A DNA stretch of 64,000 bases, taken from WYZ-LMO2 sp038731605. Lineage in GTDB: Archaea; Halobacteriota; Archaeoglobi; Archaeoglobales; Archaeoglobaceae. The position numbers were made by a program, and so were the translations under genes. The number at the start of each line of letters is the position of its first letter. Position 1 is the stretch's first letter. Where the stretch lies: assembly GCA_038731605.1 (NCBI GenBank), contig JAVYQP010000001.1:248001-312000 (forward strand). The letters run 5' to 3'. Below, in pieces: positions 60,425 to 64,000 of this stretch. The notes beneath the pieces were generated by a model, which was not told the DNA's origin, did not search any database, and worked only from the letters and a program-made list of their open reading frames with translations.

Positions 60425-61534
60425 ATGCACCACTCGCACCATTTGGAGATTTACGAAAAGTTGAGGGAGAAGCTCGACAGAGCTCCCGTGGGGTTTCCTA
60501 AGACGGTAAGTGGAGTCGAAAAGGAAATCCTAAGTGTTCTTTTCAGCGAGGAAGAGGCTAAGATTGCTGTGCACATGCCATTCATCCCGTTCACAGCAGA
60601 ACAGCTTGCAGAAAGAACTGGGAAGAGCTTGGAATACGTTGAAAGAATTCTGAACGAGATGGCAAGAAAGGGCACGGTTTGGAAAGGTGAGAGAAAAGGT
60701 CGGATAGAGTATAGACTATTTCCCGTCGTCGTTGGGCTTGCTGAGATGCAGTTTCTACCGGGTCCGAGAAACGAGGAGATGCAGAGAAAACTCGCTCCGT
60801 TGTTTAGGAAGTATCAGAAAGAGGGATTTCTCGACGAGCTTGGCAACAGAAACTATGCAATCATGAGGGCTTTGCCTGCGAGAGACACGATATCCGAGAA
60901 AGCTGAGATCCTTCCATTTGAGGATGCGGTCAAGCTTGTGAAAGCCCGTGACTATCATGCGGTCGGCTATTGCGCTTGCAGAATAATGGCTAAGCTCAAC
61001 GGCGAAGGCTGTAGGCACTCCTTGGAGAACTGTCTTCACTTCGGCTCACTCGCTAAATACATGGTCGAGCACGGCTATGCGAGGAGAATAACTGCGGACG
61101 AGGCGATCGAGATCTTAAGGCAAGCGAATCGTGAAGGACTCGTGCATACGACTGAAAGAAGCCAAGGACCGATAAGCACAATCTGCAACTGCTGTAGCGA
61201 CTGCTGTGCATTCTTCAAAGCGATTCACGAGGCGAAGCATCCAAACACGATTGCGCATTCAAGCTACATTGCAAGCGTAGATTTCGGCAGATGCCTTGCT
61301 TGTGGCATATGCATGCTCCGTTGCCCAATGAAGGCTATTAGAGTTAAGATAAACCGTGAACCAGCAGAAATAGACGCTGAGAGATGTCTCGGATGCGGAG
61401 TTTGTGTTCCAACCTGTCCAGTGGAAGCGATAGAGCTGGTTGAAAGAGAAGATAAGCCAGAAATTCCAGACCATAGAACTTACATCCAACAGCTTTTGCA
61501 AGACAGGGGAAAGGACTTTTCCGCTTTGTTCTGA
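60425..61534 (+). CDS. HTH and two-cluster ferredoxin protein, redox-linked
   Basis: The 369-residue protein has an N-terminal winged-helix-like region (about 55-105, TAEQLAERTGKSLEYVERILNEM), a middle with a cysteine cluster (VGYCACRIM and GEGCRHSLENC) and CNCCSDCCAFF, and a C-terminal bacterial-type ferredoxin with two CxxCxxCxxxCP clusters (CLACGICMLRCP and CLGCGVCVPTCP). The start at 60425 follows GGTGAG. Proteins of this type are found in anaerobic archaea and sulfate reducers, often near redox enzymes; the role is unknown. It is likely controlled with its divergent regulator. Confidence 0.75.
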   Translation: MHHSHHLEIYEKLREKLDRAPVGFPKTVSGVEKEILSVLFSEEEAKIAVHMPFIPFTAEQLAERTGKSLEYVERILNEMARKGTVWKGERKGRIEYRLFPVVVGLAEMQFLPGPRNEEMQRKLAPLFRKYQKEGFLDELGNRNYAIMRALPARDTISEKAEILPFEDAVKLVKARDYHAVGYCACRIMAKLNGEGCRHSLENCLHFGSLAKYMVEHGYARRITADEAIEILRQANREGLVHTTERSQGPISTICNCCSDCCAFFKAIHEAKHPNTIAHSSYIASVDFGRCLACGICMLRCPMKAIRVKINREPAEIDAERCLGCGVCVPTCPVEAIELVEREDKPEIPDHRTYIQQLLQDRGKDFSALF

Positions 61535-61795
61535 GTTTTACTTTTTCCTTATGCTTTGGATATCTGTGTTGCTTGGAGTGGTTTTGAGATTGAGACTTGG
61601 TAGTTCATCGAGAGAAAAAGCTCAACGTTTTTAGTGCCCGTTTGTTTGTGCAAGTCTCTCTCGAGCTTTGTGGAATTGTGTCTAAATTGGAAGACACTCT
61701 TGACCGAGAAGAAGTCAAAATTCGTCAAAATTTACTCGAGAAAAATTTATAAATATCCTCGAAATAGTTTTGAAAGATTGTTGGAGGTGTTGTGA
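61535..61795 (+). promoter_or_regulatory. Intergenic region with promoter of the DUF4870 gene
   Basis: The first 200 bases hold nothing I recognise. ATTTATAAAT at 61745-61754 is a palindromic TATA box, and GGAGGTG at 61783-61789 is the ribosome site for the ATG at 61796. A leader of about 15-20 bases is predicted. Confidence 0.5.
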
Positions 61796-62179
61796 ATGAA
61801 CGGTGAAGAAGCGAAACCGGCGGAAGTGAAGGAGGCAAAGACGTCTCTCGGTCTTAAGGAGAACGTCGAGGGGCTTCTATGCTACCTGGTCACCTTTATA
61901 ACGGGAATAGTGTTTCTTTTGATAGAGAAAGAGAGTAGATTCGTTAGATTCCATGCGATGCAGTCGACTGTGACATTTTTGAGCCTTTTCATATTGCAGT
62001 GGATACTTGGGTTCCTTGCCATCACCATCTTCATACTTGCGCCGTTTTTCGGGCTGTTGAGCCTTCTTATAAATCTCGTGATCCTTATTCTATGGATCGT
62101 CGGGATGGTCAAAGCCTACCAGGGGGAGATGTATAAGTTCCCGATCTTTGGCGACATTGCAGAAAACATGTTGAAGTAA
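61796..62179 (+). CDS. DUF4870-type membrane protein
   Basis: The 127-residue protein has a charged N-terminus (about 1-25), then LGLKENVEGLLCYLVTFITGIVFLLIEK, a conserved RFHAMQS motif (about 52-58), and two more hydrophobic helices, ending with KAYQGEMYKFPIFGDIAENML. RFHAxQS and KAYxGExYxxPI are DUF4870 signatures. The function is unknown. It stands alone. Confidence 0.85.
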   Translation: MNGEEAKPAEVKEAKTSLGLKENVEGLLCYLVTFITGIVFLLIEKESRFVRFHAMQSTVTFLSLFILQWILGFLAITIFILAPFFGLLSLLINLVILILWIVGMVKAYQGEMYKFPIFGDIAENMLK

Positions 62180-62198
62180 AAATTCTCTCTTTTCTTTT

Positions 62199-62576
62199 TT
62201 AAACTCCAGCGGTTTCAAAATCCTTTTGAACTCTTTTCACGACTACAGGCGAAATTCGCAATTCTTGGAATTTGGCAATCTCTGATTTTAGCTGAGATGG
62301 AACAGAAACTGCATTTATCTGGAAATCTCTGAACTTAGCGATCTCGGGTCTTCTGAATTCGACTGAAATCCTCTGCATTTCTCTACACCTAAGCGGTCTG
62401 AAAGTTCTCTTTATCGAGTTTATACGGATCGTTCTAAAATCAGGAGTGTCAAAAGCGCAAGTCTCAAGGATTCTGAGCTTTAGCTTGCTCAACTTCCTTG
62501 CTTCACTACCTTCGATTACAATGCTACTCTCCTCAACTCCTCCAGGCTTTTTGATCCTTCTCCTTAGCACTACCAT
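62199..62576 (-). CDS. Short repeat-containing protein, unknown
   Basis: The 125-residue protein shows a repeat with a period of about 18-21 residues from residue 50 on: units beginning FRTIRINSIKR, REMQRISVEF, FRDFQINAVSV and FQELRISPVVV. Each has a Phe/Arg start, alternating hydrophobic residues, and the third and fourth are preceded by EIAK. A beta-type solenoid or hairpin array is possible. It overlaps the following gene by seven bases, so both are cotranscribed. Family not recognised. Confidence 0.55.
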   Translation of the reverse strand: MVVLRRRIKKPGGVEESSIVIEGSEARKLSKLKLRILETCAFDTPDFRTIRINSIKRTFRPLRCREMQRISVEFRRPEIAKFRDFQINAVSVPSQLKSEIAKFQELRISPVVVKRVQKDFETAGV

Positions 62577-63538
62577 CTCGCCAAGATCACCCCTCTGCTT
62601 TTGTCTTTAGTGAAAACAAGTTCGTATTTTCCTAAGAACATTGGTGGCATTAAGATGTCCCAGAATTGAAAGACGTAAAGGTAATCTTTGGGTTGGTATT
62701 CATTCCCGGATCTTCTAAACCTACTTACGACCATCCTTTCAAAGTCGTAGAGCTCGTTAAAATACAGTTCTCCGTATAGCTCCTTCGGATCTTCGAGTCT
62801 ACTTGCGGAGATGAAATCGTAGTCGTCACTCCAATCAACTCTGTCGAGCATGTCCTCGCACATCTCTTGGTAGTTTTCAAACACGTCGGGAACGCTGTAT
62901 TCTGCGACTAATTCGGGTTGTTCGGAGAATAGCCACCAGAAGTCTTCGTTTAGCTTACATATCAATCCACCCAACGTTTTTTCGTCTCCCGAGCTCGAAA
63001 CCCAAAAGTAGAAGCCGTCGGAGTCTTCCTTATGTATATTGAGAAGTGTTAAGTAGTCTGGATATGAGTAAAGACGATAGTTCTCCAGAAACTTGGATTT
63101 GGGTGGTCTCCAATACTCCGACCAGCCCAAGACCTTAGCGATTTCATTAAACGTTTCCGGGTCTCTTAGCGCTGGATAATGCTCTTCTAAGTAATTCTTT
63201 GTTATCTTTCTTGTGCTCCAAACAAAGAAAGTGTGCTTTGAACAACCAGCGGTAGTATTGGCCCCGATCTCTAAAAACTCTCTGATAAGCTCGAAGACGT
63301 CTTCCTCTTCCGATATTTCTCTTTCACCCATGGGCTCTCCGAAGACTTTTTCGGCAACCTCAACCGCCTTTTCGGCTACGTGACCTATGTGCAAAGCTTC
63401 ATCAGCCAGCTCGTTAGGATAAAAAAGGAAATCTAACTCGTAACCCAAGTAGTTTCCCAGATCTCGCAGTGGAACCAAATTGCTTCGAACAAACTCTTTC
63501 CAAGAGGAGGCTTTCCAATAATTTATTTCCTCCAGCAT
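62570..63538 (-). CDS. Unrecognised acidic protein
   Basis: The 322-residue protein is acidic and aromatic-rich, with no signal peptide or membrane segment. Notable stretches are YLGYELDFLFYPNELADEALHI, IREFLEIGANTTAGCSKHTFFVW, LNEDFWWLFSEQPELV and VFQFWDILMPPMF. An AGGAG site precedes ATG 63538, and a TATA box CTATATAC is at about 63598-63605 on the minus strand. It is cotranscribed with the repeat protein. No family could be assigned; it may be a soluble enzyme or a cytosolic partner. Confidence 0.6.
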   Translation of the reverse strand: MLEEINYWKASSWKEFVRSNLVPLRDLGNYLGYELDFLFYPNELADEALHIGHVAEKAVEVAEKVFGEPMGEREISEEEDVFELIREFLEIGANTTAGCSKHTFFVWSTRKITKNYLEEHYPALRDPETFNEIAKVLGWSEYWRPPKSKFLENYRLYSYPDYLTLLNIHKEDSDGFYFWVSSSGDEKTLGGLICKLNEDFWWLFSEQPELVAEYSVPDVFENYQEMCEDMLDRVDWSDDYDFISASRLEDPKELYGELYFNELYDFERMVVSRFRRSGNEYQPKDYLYVFQFWDILMPPMFLGKYELVFTKDKSRGVILARW

Positions 63539-63778
63539 ACTCCTACATCCCTCGGTTCCATAGGTTACTGGTCTTCGGAGCCCATACGACTTGGAAAGTA
63601 TATAGCTTTTGTTAACAAAATCATTTAAGTTTTGGAGCGCATCTAAGCCTAAACGCGACTTTTACAAGGCGCAAGAAATACGCAAAGTGGGCTGAAGACT
63701 TTCAACGCTGAATCAATCTTGGGCTTTGAGAGTATTTAAAAAAAGAAGTTGGGCATTGGAAGGCAGGGAGTTGAGAGT
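63539..63778. other. Spacer between the unknown gene and the partial transferase
   Basis: It includes the likely promoter of the minus-strand gene at 63538, with TATA CTATATAC near 63598-63605, and a plus-strand AT block GTATTTAAAAAAAG at about 63732-63745. I see no gene, tRNA or repeat. Confidence 0.35.
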
Positions 63779-64000
63779 CTAACACCTTGCCAAATTCCTG
63801 TAGATTCTCCTTGCAACCATCAGCTCGTGTGGGAAGTCCACTTCTACCCATGGCAGTCCTTCTGTGGATACGTAAAACACTTCGTTCCCCAAATCGATCA
63901 TTCGCTGAATCGCATCCTCGTAGAAAACACCCGCACCCCTTTCTTCCATTACATCCTCACAGCATTGCTTTATGATCTCGAGATCTCTCGTCGGAATCTT
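63779..64000 (-). CDS. Sugar-phosphate nucleotidyltransferase (C-terminal part)
   Basis: Only the last 73 codons are inside the window. They contain MEERGAGVFYEDAIQRMIDLG and TEGLPWVEVDFPHELMVARRIY, the C-terminal end typical of nucleotidyltransferases that activate sugar or inositol phosphates (for example the cytidylyltransferase part of inositol-phosphate synthesis enzymes). The Glu-Val-Asp triad before PHE probably holds a metal. The 5' end is outside, so the exact substrate cannot be read. Confidence 0.72.
   Translation of the reverse strand, partial: KIPTRDLEIIKQCCEDVMEERGAGVFYEDAIQRMIDLGNEVFYVSTEGLPWVEVDFPHELMVARRIYRNLARC

Overview
The window reads as a chromosome segment of a hyperthermophilic euryarchaeon of the Archaeoglobales (Archaeoglobus, Ferroglobus or Geoglobus type). 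Supporting genes are the proteasome ATPase PAN, aMBF1, archaeal Spt5/SecE/L11, NMD3, Taw2, GPN-loop GTPase, primase PriS, formylmethanofuran dehydrogenase genes fwdDBAC, TrpB2, an NrpR-type regulator, superoxide reductase with rubrerythrin, and a PGF-CTERM surface protein. Many starts lie about 25 bases behind AT-rich TATA boxes (leaderless type) and others have GGAGG/GGTGA sites. No insertion sequence, CRISPR array or replication origin was recognised.

Layout. 1-6 kb: truD (cut by the window edge), an HD phosphohydrolase, a nucleotidyltransferase, cutA, aMBF1, PAN, a decayed stretch, tRNA-Arg(TCG) and a TPR protein. 6-8.4 kb: ftsZ, secE, spt5, rpl11. 8.4-14 kb: a GPN GTPase with two membrane proteins, a CxxC metal-binding protein, and a tetrapyrrole operon hemL-hemC-cobA followed by a DUF2148 ferredoxin-like gene. 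14-21 kb: an NrpR-like regulator, a TAXI-type TRAP importer (receptor, DUF1850, fused permease), a glutaryl-CoA-dehydrogenase-like enzyme and a class III CoA-transferase, together a plausible dicarboxylate (glutarate) uptake and oxidation module. 21-31.6 kb: a RecA-like protein without a P-loop, FAH-family and macro-domain proteins, a DUF1214/DUF1254 pair, an EamA transporter overlapping trpB2, rubrerythrin and superoxide reductase, a GTPBP1-like GTPase, NikR, Taw2 and NMD3.

31.8-38.7 kb is one 2294-residue surface protein with glycosylation sequons, Thr-Pro linkers and a PGF-CTERM tail. 38.7-46.2 kb: penicillin-acylase-like hydrolase, serB, a CDF transporter and a three-gene membrane cassette whose cytosolic tails look PIN-like. 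A candidate H/ACA guide RNA lies at about 46.2 kb on the minus strand. 46.3-54.2 kb: Na/Ca exchanger-like protein, SepF, ZPR1, TatA-like, an F420-type luciferase-like protein, HisC, PriS, UPF0146, RimI, UPF0058, a ubiquitin-like sulfur carrier and MinD. 54.3-58.3 kb: fwdDBAC. 58.3-64 kb: a pyrimidine-dimer glycosylase-like gene, a frameshifted PD-(D/E)XK nuclease-like pseudogene, a divergent pair of an HTH coiled-coil regulator and an HTH-ferredoxin protein around an inverted repeat, a DUF4870 protein, two unrecognised genes and the end of a sugar nucleotidyltransferase.

FtsZ, SepF and MinD give the window a large share of a cell-division apparatus, although they sit in three separate places. 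All names rest on motif recognition by eye; no database search was run.
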